Made by a program: the position numbers and the translations under genes. From Emmonsiellopsis sp. PD_33 (lineage: Eukaryota; Ascomycota; Eurotiomycetes; Onygenales; Ajellomycetaceae), in the NCBI GenBank assembly GCA_032988165.1, contig JANTQF010000010.1, forward strand, positions 62,001 through 126,000: a stretch of 64,000 nucleotides of DNA, in the 5' to 3' direction. The notes under the pieces were generated by a model. The model did not search any database and had not been told where the DNA came from. It saw nothing but the letters and a program-made list of their open reading frames with translations. This document shows, one piece after another, positions 1-11,422 of this stretch. Numbering within the stretch: position 1 is the stretch's first letter; each line of letters begins with the position of its first letter.

Positions 1-605
1 AAGGATTTCTGGGGGCCGCTGGGTGATTTGGTTGAAAGCATGCTTCGCAGCGACTGAGGAGGCAGGGGTTTACGAAGAATTCTTCCGTGGGTCCAACATT
101 GGGCCTCTATTTAGGGAAATGGCGTGAGCGGGTTCTTTGGCGCTATTCAGGGAGAATGAGGGAGGATTTCTTTCTATTGCAAGCGTTTCTGGAGCTGGCG
201 TTTGTTGGCGTGTGTATGATACCGCAACCAGGCATGATGCTTCCAATCTATAGGATTGTTGTCTATGTTTTATTCTAATCATCTCTTACTGTGTTGGCAT
301 TTGTCCAGGCTCAAAACCCCGATGTGGAATTTCGGAATGTAATTCTGGTGTTTACTTCTACGTCATCTGGGGCGTCAAAAATACGCTGACAATACCGGAC
401 GGTAAACGGTAAGATTGAGCCGATCGCTTTTCGTTATGCTCCAAGTCACGTGACGCTTTAACGACTGTTTGTGCCATTCGATGTCCAACGTCCAATTAAT
501 CACGGAAGTGTAGACAACAGCAGCAATTGCACTCCCCACGCCGTTTTCCTTTCTCTCTACCCGCGTGTGCTCTACCGTCTAGTCCCCTAGAGGCCTCCCA
601 TCACG
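1..605. other. Upstream region of the OSCP gene
   Basis: No convincing gene. Two short open frames overlap on opposite strands near 70-282 but show no splice logic or recognisable protein. The useful element is the palindrome at 445-454 (listed separately), about 150 bp before the OSCP start codon. The window may begin in the tail of an upstream gene that cannot be identified. Confidence 0.5.
445..454. promoter_or_regulatory. Palindromic E-box GTCACGTGAC upstream of OSCP
   Basis: Perfect 10-bp palindrome with a CACGTG core, 151 bp before the OSCP ATG. CACGTG is the known target of class-B bHLH factors such as Cbf1, Pho4 and USF types. The same core recurs in four other upstream regions of this window. 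Binding is inferred. Confidence 0.5.
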
Positions 606-1587
606 ATGCTGTACTCCAGAACCGCCCAAACGGCCCTCCGGGCCACCGCCCACCAATTCTCCGCCGTCCCTCGGGCTGCCGCCATCGGCGGAATCAGAAC
701 CTACGCCACGCCCGCCCAGGACTCCAAGCCTCCTGTCGCCCTCTTCGGCATCGATGGCACATATGCCAATGCTCTGGTGCGCCATTGGACCCTTTCCTCT
801 CCACCCCGCGCGTACCGGTGTGCCGCAATTGGAATGCAAAGCCCGCGTTTAAAGATCTAACATTTTTCAAAAAATCATCCAAACAGTATACCGCAGCAGC
901 CAAGTCGTCCAGCCTGGACCAGACCTCCAAGGCCCTCGGTGCCCTCTCGGACGTCTTCAAGAGGGATGCCAAGCTCCCCAACGTCCTCAGCGCGCCTACC
1001 CTCACGGTCTCCGATAAGGCCCAGATCGTCCAGGAGCTGCAGCGGGTTGCCGGCGGACCTGGCAAGGGCGATATCCTCAAGAACTTCCTCACCACCCTGG
1101 CTGAGAACAACAGACTGGGCGCTCTCGAGGGTGTCTGCGAGAAGTTTGCGACTCTGATGAGCGCCCACCGTGGCGAGATTGAGATGCTTGTTACCAGCGC
1201 TCAGGTATGGAAGTCGATTTGTTTGATTGGGAAGAAGAGCAGGGGATGCTGGGTCAACGGATATTTATCTGACGTGATTGTTCTTTTCGCAATTAGAAAC
1301 TCGACCAGAAGACCCTCACCCGTCTCGAAAACGCCATCGCCAAATCCGAATACAGCCAAGGCAAGAAGCTCAAGGTTATTTCCAAGGTTCGTTATATCAC
1401 ATCCGTATTCAATCTCTCGGCCAAATTGTGCCCCTGATCACCCCTTTGTTCTACGGAACTAACTCTGTACCAGATCAACCCCGACATCGTCGGCGGCCTC
1501 GTTGTCGAAGTCGGTGACCGAACAATCGATCTCAGCGTCTCGGCAAAGATCGCCAAGCTCAACAAAGCCCTCACTGACGTCCTGTAA
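606..1587 (+). CDS. ATP5: Mitochondrial F1Fo ATP synthase subunit 5 (OSCP)
   Basis: Oligomycin-sensitivity-conferring protein, which joins the F1 head to the peripheral stalk of ATP synthase on the matrix side of the inner membrane. Four exons (606-776, 887-1204, 1297-1386, 1474-1587) splice to 230 residues, a usual fungal length. The N terminus is a typical mitochondrial presequence rich in Arg, Ala and Ser ending near RTYATPA. The body carries the conserved ALFGIDGTYANAL segment, then the helical domain with GDILKNFLTTLAENNRL. The C-terminal beta domain includes the hallmark INPDIVGGLVVEVGDRTIDL. All three introns are GT-AG and phase 0. The ATG at 606 is chosen because the presequence begins there. 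The family assignment is very secure. Confidence 0.95.
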
Positions 1588-2339
1588 AAATATTTTATCC
1601 TATTCCTACCCGTACCATATCATATCATATCTATCCTATGCCCCCCAATTGTGAACAATAGCAGAGGACAGAGAAAAATGAATTAGAAATCCATTTTGTT
1701 TCCATATATCTCTTTTACTTTGGTTCCTAAATTCTTTTTTTGCCCCTTCCCTTTACTTTTGCCTTGTACTTCCCTCAGACACAATTAACACTCACACACG
1801 TATATACATACTTCTTTTTCCCTTCCCTCTACCGTGCGCCTACTGCTGTTATGTGATAGTTTTCTCAGTGGTTGAAGATTGGATGGATGCATGGATAGTC
1901 GAAGTGCCTTTCCAATTGCCTATTCATTGACGTTTATAAACCAAACTTCTAGCCCATCCATTTTGCATCACGGATCTCCATGATCGGCTGAGGTAACTTG
2001 GATCAAAATCCTCTTCGTCATAGTTCCCAACATTTGACATGGCTAGTTGATGTACTGTACATATAGCATAATATCTAGCAACGAACAAATGTTGTAGTTA
2101 CAATTACTTCTGACGAAGTGTGAGATTATATAATACCATGAAACACCACCGCCGTTCACATCCCTTAATCAGGATAGCGATAAAGGGCGTCTATTTGGAA
2201 GACGCTCCATGATGACACCCTGCTTGATGATATGGCTCATATTGGTACAAAGGGTAAAACAGAAAATACCCCTCTCCCTTCCCCTACCCCAAACCTCTCC
2301 AAGGAAAAAACAACAAAATCCATCATTCCATTTCTCCCC
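1588..2339. other. Convergent intergenic region
   Basis: This is the 3' flank shared by the OSCP gene and the minus-strand membrane-protein gene. It is rich in T and pyrimidine runs and has short CATAT repeats near 1617-1632. No exon-like stretch was seen. Confidence 0.5.
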
Positions 2340-3332
2340 CTACCTGCCCGCCGAAAGCTCCTGATACGCCGAGCGCCCCTGAAGCTCAGCCAGAGAGGTC
2401 CCAGATAACTCCGAGCCCCCTTTCGTTTGCTGATAGACTTCCGTCGCCGACTTGCTCTGCTCCCATATCCCCACATCAATACTGCGCCTCTCCTCCCACA
2501 TCGCCAAATCAATACTGCGCGGCTCCTGCTTTTTCTTCCGCAGGAAGAAGATGCCCAGAACAATCAGCACGATTCCGACCAAGCCGCCGGCTACGGCGCC
2601 TGCGATGGCGCCGCCGGATACACTGTTGTTACTGTCGCTCGACTGGGGGACTGAGGGGGGGTTGAGGGTGGTTTCTGTTGGTGAGAGGGCTGTGGAGGCG
2701 GAGGTGGGTGGGGTGGAGGTGGGTGGGGTGGAGGTGAATGCGGGTGTTGTGAGGGTGTTGGGTGAAGATATTGATGTTGATGAAGACTTTGTCGACGAGG
2801 AAGACTTTGTCGAGGAGGAAGCTTGAGTTTCAGCGATCAACTCGAGCGGGTCGAAAGATAAGTATGTCGCCCCGGGTTCCTCAGCGAGTAAAGATAAATA
2901 AGTTTCCTCGAGAACTTCAGCGGCTACGTCGGCTTGTAGGTTTTGAACTGTACTCCAGCAGGTGTCGCCTCTATACTGGCCGCATTTCTCCCTGTATATA
3001 TGAGGTTACCTTCAAGTTAGTTATGGTCTGCCATTCTTGCTTTTGGTAAAATAATGCCGATAGATATCGACTGTCGGATATATGTTAACTTACCTTCCAG
3101 CCATGCAACACCATGATCGATTATCACGAGTACATCCAGTGGTGCTTCCGTCAGTGGTACATGTTGTTTTTTCTCCCCAACACACACCGTCATGGTCGCA
3201 GCAGAAGGGCCGTGATGTTACTGGGTCTCGCGCGCAGGCGCTATTTGGTGGTCTGCAGCCATAGGGGATCCCTTTGCATTGGAGCTTGGTTTTTTCTGTG
3301 GCGAACGTCCAGGATGTGAGGTTGCTGGTCAT
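2340..3332 (-). CDS. Cys-rich single-pass membrane protein with Ser/Thr stalk
   Basis: Two exons (3332-3094, 2991-2340) give 296 residues. The first 80 or so residues hold many cysteines (motifs such as FCCDHDGVCWG and RSWCCMAG), followed by the conserved-looking TCWSTVQN. A Ser/Thr/Pro-rich stalk follows at about residues 131-205. A Gly/Ala-rich membrane span lies at about 206-230 (GGAIAGAVAGGLVGIVLIVL), with a basic RKKK stop-transfer and a short cytoplasmic tail. The layout resembles fungal surface sensors of the WSC/Mid2 style, but the Cys-rich domain is not one I can name. No signal peptide is visible, and an in-frame TGA lies 15 codons upstream of this ATG. Either the protein inserts through its single span or a short leader exon was missed. 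Function unknown. Confidence 0.7.
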
Positions 3333-4863
3333 TTTGGCTTTGTTTCTTCAAATGGCATATACGGTCTTTTCAATCCGAATGGAACTGCAATGGTGGTTTG
3401 GGTTCTTGTGGGAGGATGGGGTAATAATAGGGCCAGGTCGCACCCCATTGTCTTTGCCGGCGGGTGGGGAGTATGATTGGTAGCGTAAATAAATTAAGAT
3501 AGCCATTCTAGACTGTGTAGACTCCGTCTGGTATGATGAGACGGGATTTTGGTTGATTGAAGCCTGCTGCACAGCGCATCCACCGCTATTTATGCTACTA
3601 TGCATGTACCTATGACAAGATTCGAATAAGTCAAAGCGAAGGATAAAATAAACACCGGGATAGATTTGACAGGAATTTGGACTGTCTGAGCCTGTCTCCA
3701 GGAAAAGGCCCACCCAGAGACTGTCGACGAGAGGTGAGTACGAAGCAGTCAGAACTTGAAGGATTTAGACTGGTGGGGGCCACCATGATGGTGAAATTGT
3801 GAAAGGACCATGGAAGGTCTAGTACTCCGTAGGCGAGCCAACATTTGCGGCTGAAACTATTGAAGATGTGGACGCTACTCCGCATACGGAGTAGTAATAG
3901 GCAAAGCCTCGCAGGATTGCGTTTTTGATATCCATGAAGCCGTCTGCTGGCGTCTACGGAGTATAGATGTGCAACAAGAAAGTTCGGCGGTTGAAATAAC
4001 CTTCAGCCTCATTCTCGAAACGGCAAGCCTGGTCATGTGACATTTAGAGTGAGTCGCTAAACCGCGCCTAGCTTAGCGCGTTCCGCAACCCAAAACCTTC
4101 TTGGCGCGGGCATCGGCGTCAAGGAAAAGGGGATACGGCAAGCAAAGAAAATGTAGAGGGGATTAAAAAGTGATGCCGGAATGAGAGACGGAAACTGGAT
4201 ATAGTGCACAAACTCTCTGATTGCCACAATTAATCCTTATCCTTTTACTACGCCCGCCATGGGGGTGGATACAGAACGGAACAAGTCCATGGCCAAAAAT
4301 ACGATCTGGCTCCCGTGTAAGATACACGATCTGGTAACCGCCATACGGCATGTTCCTGGACTAGTCCGCTTCGGGAAATCTGATAATGCATCCACCATCA
4401 ACAGCCCGACATTCTTCACCTCGACATTGCAGATGTTTGCAGCATAGCAACAGCATCTCCACGCGGGTTGCTGCTTCGAATCCGTTCCGCCGGGTCTGTT
4501 GATCCTCCACACTAGTTCTACGCGTTTCCAAGTCGCTCGTTTGCCGCCCCGGCTCCCCGTCAACCTTGATCTCGCCGGGTTGTTTTTGGGTCAAAGCTTC
4601 GATCCATCTACATACGTCAGTCGACATTTACACCCCCAAGTTTCCTCCGCTGTTTTCCCAATCGTATGCGTCTACGTTATTCCACACCGACATTTCTTTG
4701 CCCACGGGAGATATAAATCTCTCGTGTGTGCGGCAAAGCGCTAGATCTTCTCGATCCTCCCAGCGACCAATGCCGCCGCACACTGCAATGAAAACGAGGC
4801 CTGGATTGCTTGGGGACGTCCAACAACGAGCTCCACCACCGCCTCCTGCTGCTGCTCCTAGCC
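3333..4863. other. Divergent promoter region, membrane protein / WD40 gene
   Basis: No gene could be supported; the short open frames on both strands look random. It contains the TACGGAGTA cluster at 3823-3963 and a TATA-like ATATAAAT near 4711-4718, about 150 bp before the WD40 start. Confidence 0.5.
3823..3963. repeat. Cluster of TACGGAGTA / TACTCCGTA motifs
   Basis: TACTCCGTA at 3823-3831, a head-to-head pair (TACTCCG at 3876-3882 facing TACGGAGTA at 3885-3893), and TACGGAGTA at 3955-3963. The facing pair could form a short hairpin. Similar 9-mers are common in Eurotiomycete genomes; their role is unknown. Confidence 0.6.
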
Positions 4864-7800
4864 ATGGAGCCCACGGCGAATAATACAAATAACAATAATT
4901 ACTCCCTCGCCCCCAGAAGCAAGCCGCCAGCCCTCGGAACGTCCTTGAAACTCACGCCGTCCAACTCCCCCATCCTAAAGCCCGCACCGAGACCATCCCA
5001 CAGCAAAACTTCCCACCATTCCACATTATCCCTACAGACCGTGATCGGGACAACAACCTCAAACCCCAATGGCTTCTCGTTCCACGAACCTACAAAGTCC
5101 TTCGCGCTGTGTGCGGGCTCAGCAACGATATTGGCGGAGGTGGACGAGGATTTGAATATTTCACAGCGGTTCTTTCGTGCCCGCCCTACTGCGACTGCTG
5201 TCAACCCCACACAATCATTCTACAATAATACATCCACTCCCCCTACCACTCCAGATTCAAGGACGAGATCGCTTCAGCCTGGAGGGAGGGGGTCGAATAC
5301 CAATGGAACCCCTCTCTATGCAAGTTCTACGAATCCAGAATGGGGCGAGAATGCAGGCTCGCGAACATGGACGTCTCGCGAAAGAATAAAAGCGGTCACT
5401 TGTGTGTCGATAAGTCCCAATGGCAGATTATTAGCTGTAGGAGAGGTACGCTGCCCTATCAAGTACCATTGAGCTTTTTTTTACCTAACATTATACTAGA
5501 CCGGTTATAGCCCAAGGGTTTTGATTTTCTCTACTGCTAAAGATTCCCCACTCGATATCCCACTATCGATCATGACGGAACACACTTTCGGGATCCGCAG
5601 CCTTGCATTCAGTCCTGATTCGCAATATTTAGCTACCCTTGGGGACATCAATGACGGGTTCTTGTTCATTTGGTCTGTGAACTTGAAAAATGGTGCCGCG
5701 AAACTCCATTCAACGAATAAATGCACATCTTTTGTTAGAGATATCTGCTGGATCGGATCTAGCCTTATCACGTACGTGGGGAAATACCATTAAAATAGTC
5801 TCCTACGTTACTGACATTTTGCTATTTAGGGTAGGAATAAGACATGTCAAGGTTTGGCGGTTGTTTGACCCTACTCCGACTTCTCCTTCGAAATCGCAAC
5901 GGCACACTGTTGACTCTCCGATAACTTCTTCCAATACTATGCCGAAAGCGCTCTCTGGAAGAAATTGCCTCCTGGGCAGCTTAGGCGACAGCACTTTTAC
6001 CTGCGCTGCAAGCGTCTCAGACAATGAAGCAATCGTTTGCTCTGATACGGGAATGGTATGCATTCTTGACGACACTGCGGGACAGCAAAGATTGCATTTT
6101 ATCAAAAGCTTGAGATTTAGTGTCTGCTCTGTCGCTGTTGACTATGACTCGGGGGCCGTGTGGTTTGGTGGACGTGGTCGAAAAATAGAGCGATCCTCGA
6201 TCGAGGAGTTGAGATCGTTAATTACTCACTCGCCTACGTTTCCGGGCCCGGACGAGCGAGACTCGCCTGTACCCAGATTGAAAAGGCCGGCCATAATTTC
6301 CATGGGTATCTTGTCGACTCATATGGTCACCGTGGATTCCACACGTGCCATACGTGTTTGCCCTCTCAACCATGTCGGTGAGGATAACGTTGAAGCCCTC
6401 GCAAAAATTTCCATGCCCGCGCATCGGGATGCTGTACTTGGATTAGGAGCTGTGAAACTCCCCAACCTGCGTGACGCGGAATTTTTCACGTGGTCATCCG
6501 GCGGGACTGTCAATTTCTGGAGTCTACAGGGAAAGTGTCGAGGCACTACGAAAATTGAGCTGGAGCAGTTGACTGGCAACGATGATGATAAGAATGAGTT
6601 GAAAGTTTTACGAACTACGGAGGATATGAATATGTTTATTTCGGGGGACAAATATGGCGTGATAAGGTTTGTTACCGTCGAATAAAAATACCCGACTCTA
6701 ATGTTGTGCTCTTACTAATATCAGATGTTAGACTGATTACTGGGGAGCCGTGGAAATGCACCGCCGAAGTTCGGGCACATGGCGGGGAGGTCACAGACAT
6801 TGCCATACAGCCAAATGCGGAAACATACTTGGTTGCAACCTGCGGTCGAGATAGGATGGTCCAGCTTTTCAAAATGACCTGTGATTCCCTCGATTTGATT
6901 CAAACTATGGACGAACATGTTGGAGCTGTTGGGCGCCTTCTATTTATGAACGACGGAGAAAAGCTACTTTCCTGTTCTTCTGACCGGACCGTGATCGTTC
7001 GAGATCGTATTGCCCGCGATGCTGATGGCGCCACAAATGTTGCTTTCACCCTGTCAAAAGTCCTGACACTCAAAGCTTCGCCGGTGTCCATGACCCTTTA
7101 CCCTGACGAATTGGATACGCTTATTATATCGACCATAGACAGACACATTCATAGATTTGACGTACCTTCTGGCAGACAGATCCATTCATTTCGAGTTTCT
7201 GATCCAGAAACGAACGACACGGTCGTGCTAAGTTCGCTGACGGTAAACCGCGAAGTGCCTGACCAGAGCCCAACACTTCTTGTTGGTGTATCGACAACAG
7301 ACAAATCGATTCGAGTATACGACTTCGAAAAGGATGTTCTTCTGACCCGGGAGTTCGGCCACACCGAAGGCGTCAGCGATATCGTTCTTCTGGAAGCACC
7401 ATCACAGGACTTGAAAGACAAGGGGAAGAGGATTCTCATCAGCACAGGTCTCGACGGTGTCATAATGATATGGGACCTTTCCATCCAGCAACAACAAATA
7501 GTGCAAGAAGTCCAACCAGCAGCCCCTGTTCGTGCAGAAGATGCCACTCCAGCAAAGGAACTGACCGCCGTCAAACCTCCCCTCCGTCGAATTCTCTCAA
7601 AAACCGAACTCGCTGGCTATCATCGACTTGACGGCTGCTCTGCAAGCCCTACACCAGTACGAGAGCAGTCACCGCCGCGCATTCGAAAGAAAATCTCCAG
7701 ATACACACTTAGTCCTTCCGTAACGAAAAGCGGCTACAGCACACCCACTATCGCCACCCCCCCACTCCCTCCACCTCGCCGATCATCAGCATTCATGCCG

Positions 7801-8301
7801 GAGGGGAAAGGCAGACGCTCCCCCTCCCCTCCTAGCCCCAAGTCCTCCTCCCGAACCCTCGCGGCCAAAAGAAGCAGTAGCAGTCTGCGCCGTCCCTCGA
7901 TCGACTTCCGCTCCCGCACAAAAAGCAACGGAGCTCTCGCCACTACCCCTACTCCCTCACACACCCATAGCAGTGAATTTGGCAGCCTCAACATGTCCAC
8001 GGAACAAGTATGTAGGACACTGAGAGCATACAGGAAGAAGCTGAATGGCTCCACCGATCATCTGCATGCTGCTACGGAATTAGAAAAGGAGCTTGACCTC
8101 ACAGTGCGGGCTCTTGGGGAGCGATCGAAGCGCATCCAGGTCAACGGGGACGTCCTAGATGGTAAAACCAAGTCTTCGACCCACCTTCCTATTAGGTCAT
8201 TAAGACTTGCGCGGCGAATGCCATCTACTCCGAACCTGGGGCGGAATCATCATGGGAATCTGTACAGGACGAACTCGTTGGAAGCGGATGGTGAGGGGTA
8301 G
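4864..8301 (+). CDS. Large WD40-repeat protein, MABP1/WDR62-like
   Basis: Four exons (4864-5445, 5500-5771, 5830-6666, 6732-8301) give 1086 residues. After a low-complexity N terminus, two successive WD40 propellers fill about residues 90-720. Typical units include VTCVSISPNGRLLAVGE, FGIRSLAFSPDSQYLATLGD and VGRLLFMNDGEKLLSCSSDR. A Ser/Pro/Arg-rich disordered part follows, then a predicted helix near residue 990 onward (STEQVCRTLRAYRKKL). This order matches fungal relatives of MAPK-binding protein 1 and WDR62, proposed scaffolds in animals; the fungal role is not known to me. The last intron uses the acceptor ending at 6731; the nearer AG at 6724 would put a stop in frame. Start codon: the ATG at 4864 is the first in this frame, since the open frame further upstream begins without an ATG. 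Confidence 0.85.
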
Positions 8302-9510
8302 ACTTGGGGGACAAAAAGGTATAGAGCCAGATTCTTCCTGAAATTTACGTTGCTCTCTCGTCCACTTTTCTGATCAAATATTTCTTCTTTCTTTTTCTTT
8401 TTCTTGTTCTTGTTTCTTTTTTACTATGTTATCTACCCTTGTTGGTTTTGCCAAGTACCAGTATCGATACCCAATTCCCCTCTCCTTTTCATGTCAATAT
8501 TTTTCATCATTTCTCCTTTTTTAACCTCTCTTCTACAACTTCCCCTATTACTTCGCCTTCCTCCCAGCACTTGACATTATTTTCTTTTCTCTATTAATTA
8601 ATTCCTAATCAACATCCCCCACGCCCCAACAATTTTGTCTTTCCCTAACTGGTCTTTTCGTTTTCCTATGTCAAAGTTCCATTTTTGCTTTAGAGGTTTA
8701 ATCTTTGGGGATACATATGGGGTGTTACATTTGGGCAAGCAGTGCCAGGCAGGCAGGGGCTGCGTGGTAACTGTGGATGGGCACATAAATGGTAATGAAA
8801 TATGGTTGGGTTACTCTTTTAGCTTCCTTTTTTCCTCCTGCTTTACTGCTATTTTAAGTCAGGAGACAATATGACCTCCAGAATCCATCTAACCTCGTCC
8901 TTCTAACAGCAGCACTATACGATGTTTATGCTGCCAGGAATATGAAGTATTCCGCAAGATCAGCTGAGATGTCTTTTTCCAGCCGCCCACACCCTACTTG
9001 CAGTAATGTTGTTAATGCAAGTTTCTGAAGCCAGTGAAGGGCGTCTGTGCATTTCTGATTGGTCTAGAGAACTTGTCGATTTATATACTTCTATGATTTG
9101 CGTCTTACTGCGGGAAGCCGTGCCTGCTATCCAACTAAATGAACCGAACCTCTTAGGGCGCAAAATTATTATGCTGCTAATCAATCCGCAGGAGGAAGGC
9201 AGCATCAATACCTAGGTATATAGTCACTCTTGCCTTCTCTTTTTGGCCAGCCTGCTGATTATGGAAGTCGCATGAGGTAAGGTTGAGAGAGCCAATTAAA
9301 TTGCAAGATTCTTAGGCCATCGTTCACTCCTAGTCAGGTATAAAAATACTTAGACCATAAGGATTGATCCCTTTTAGTCTAGTTGGATTCTCACATCATG
9401 ACTTCCCTGCAATAATTGCTCCCCTGACGCTGCGCAAACGACCTTGGACCTTCGCCGAATCGAGAGGAACGCTGCATGCTACGTTCATTTTATGAAATGT
9501 CTTTTCAACT
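8302..9510. other. Intergenic region before the kinase gene
   Basis: The first 250 bp are strongly pyrimidine-rich (a likely 3' untranslated region). The rest has no supported exon. A TATA-like TATAAAAA lies at about 9338-9345, some 170 bp before the kinase ATG. Confidence 0.5.
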
Positions 9511-11217
9511 ATGGCATCCCTTATAAAATGGTCCATTCCCCTAATATCTCATTTTCGACCGCATCGTATACCCCCATGTCTAATAATCAGAGACCCCCTA
9601 TTCGTGCGTTCTGGAGTTATAATCCAATCACCGTCGTCCGTCATCACTTCCACGCTGAAAGCTTTTTCGACTAATTCACGACATGGGACGTCAATGCCAA
9701 ATACTACAGAGGAACCTCAAGAGTTTCCGACAAGTGGTTTCGAGTCCATCGAGGCCGATAGACTGGTGGAAGAGGAGGAATTACCTGATTATAAAGCCGA
9801 TAGATTCTATCCCGTCCGACTAGGGGAGGTCTTCAATGGCCGCTATCAAACAATCGCAAAGCTCGGTTTTGGCTCCTCGTCTACCATATGGCTGGCTCGT
9901 GATTTGAGGCATGTCGTTTTTATGAATCCGCATCGCGACCTCAGGGTCTCAGCTAATTCGTGTAGAGCTCGCGAGTACGTCGCACTAAAGGTTTATGTAC
10001 ATACCTCACTGGTTCACCGAGAACTGCCTGCTTATCATCACATTGCCGGCCGTTTCTCGGGCAGTTCGCATGAAGGACGAGGTAATGTTCGAAGACTGTT
10101 AGATTCCTTTGAGCTCGATGGTCCGGATGGCAGGCATGTTGTGCTTGTTTTCGAAGCTGCACAAATGAGCCTGCGGGACATGAAGGTCATATTTTTTCCG
10201 GACGGGTTTGACGAAGATTTCGTCAGAGGTGCTATCATTGAGCTTCTTAAAGCCGTTGATTTCCTACATACCCAGGGACAAATTGTTCATACTGGTTGGT
10301 ATTCCACCTCTGGGTATTCTTGCTGAACGCCAGTCATATCTTTCTCGCTTTAAATGAACTTCTCTGATTTATAGTCTAGATATCCATCCCGGCAACATGC
10401 TCCTTGGGGTCTTTAAGAACAACATTTTTCAGTCCATCCAAGAGACGGAATACACCACTCCAGTGCCCCGGAAACAAGTGTCATCTACACGGACGATCTA
10501 TCTCTCTCGCCTGATGCGACCAAAGGAAGGCCCAATGCTGCTATCAGACTTTGGCGAAGCCAGAATCGGCCCCGGACCTCACGGTGGCAATATCATGCCT
10601 TTAGAATACCGGGCCCCTGAGACGTTACTCCACGTGGGCTGGAGTTCCCCGGTTGATATATGGAGTGTCGGTCTCACGGTATGTCTGGGTATTTGCTTCC
10701 ATTCAACCATTGCGTCCTAGTCACCACCTCGAGTTTGTTGAGAAAGTTAATTTTTCATTCTGACTTGGAAATACAAAAAGGCCTGGGACCTTCTCGGATC
10801 AAAACTACTGTTTACCGCGCGCGACGAGGATGGGGACCTTTATGATGCTGCTCATCTGGCCCAGATTATCGCGGCGTTAGGCCCTCCTCCCCCTGAATTT
10901 CTGGCGAAGAATCCAGAGAGAAGAGCAGATTTCTGGGATGACCAAGGTAAGTAAGCTGAGCGGATAAGGAGCCCTTATCTTACCTGTCTTGTTTTTGTAC
11001 CTGGAACTACTACCTACTCTGATTAATCATTACCATAGGGAGGTGGCTGGGTTTTGCGCCCATACTGGAGGGCCGGACGATGGAAGCCCTTCAAACTCGC
11101 TCAGAAGATAAGGCAAAGTTCCTCAAGTTTATTCGAAGAGCACTGACCTGGATGCCGGAGGAGAGGGCGACGGCTAAGGAGCTTCTGCAGGATCCCTGGC
11201 TGATGGGGGGGACTTAG
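9511..11217 (+). CDS. SRPK-like serine/threonine protein kinase
   Basis: Best model has five exons (9511-9908, 9966-10294, 10380-10678, 10781-10946, 11039-11217) and 456 residues. Kinase motifs in order are a glycine loop (LGFGSSSTIW), the VALKVY lysine, the catalytic loop HTDIHPGNML (usual HRD replaced by HTD and the loop lysine by His), SDFGEAR, and YRAPETLLHVGWSSPVDIWSVG. HTD-type loops are characteristic of the large fungal SRPK-like family. The N terminus looks like a mitochondrial presequence or unstructured leader ending near KAFSTN. The first intron would be a GC-AG intron of 57 bp; it is a multiple of three without stops, so a 475-residue form that keeps it is possible. Substrates unknown. 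Confidence 0.82.
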
Positions 11218-11422
11218 GTAGCAGTAGGGCCTGCTTTACATCGAGAACATACCTATACGTATATATATATATATTCGTTACGACATATAATTCAAATACA
11301 TTGTTCATGACTACTCACGAAGGTACTATCTCCATATACCATAACAAATATAGAATAAATAGCCGTATATATAATACAAGCCACACCTTCCTCCTACATC
11401 ACTTCGACAGAATATTACCCCC

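Noticed and set aside
4810..4863. Upstream extension of the WD40 frame
   Set aside because: The frame stays open for 18 codons but contains no ATG; the first in-frame ATG is at 4864.
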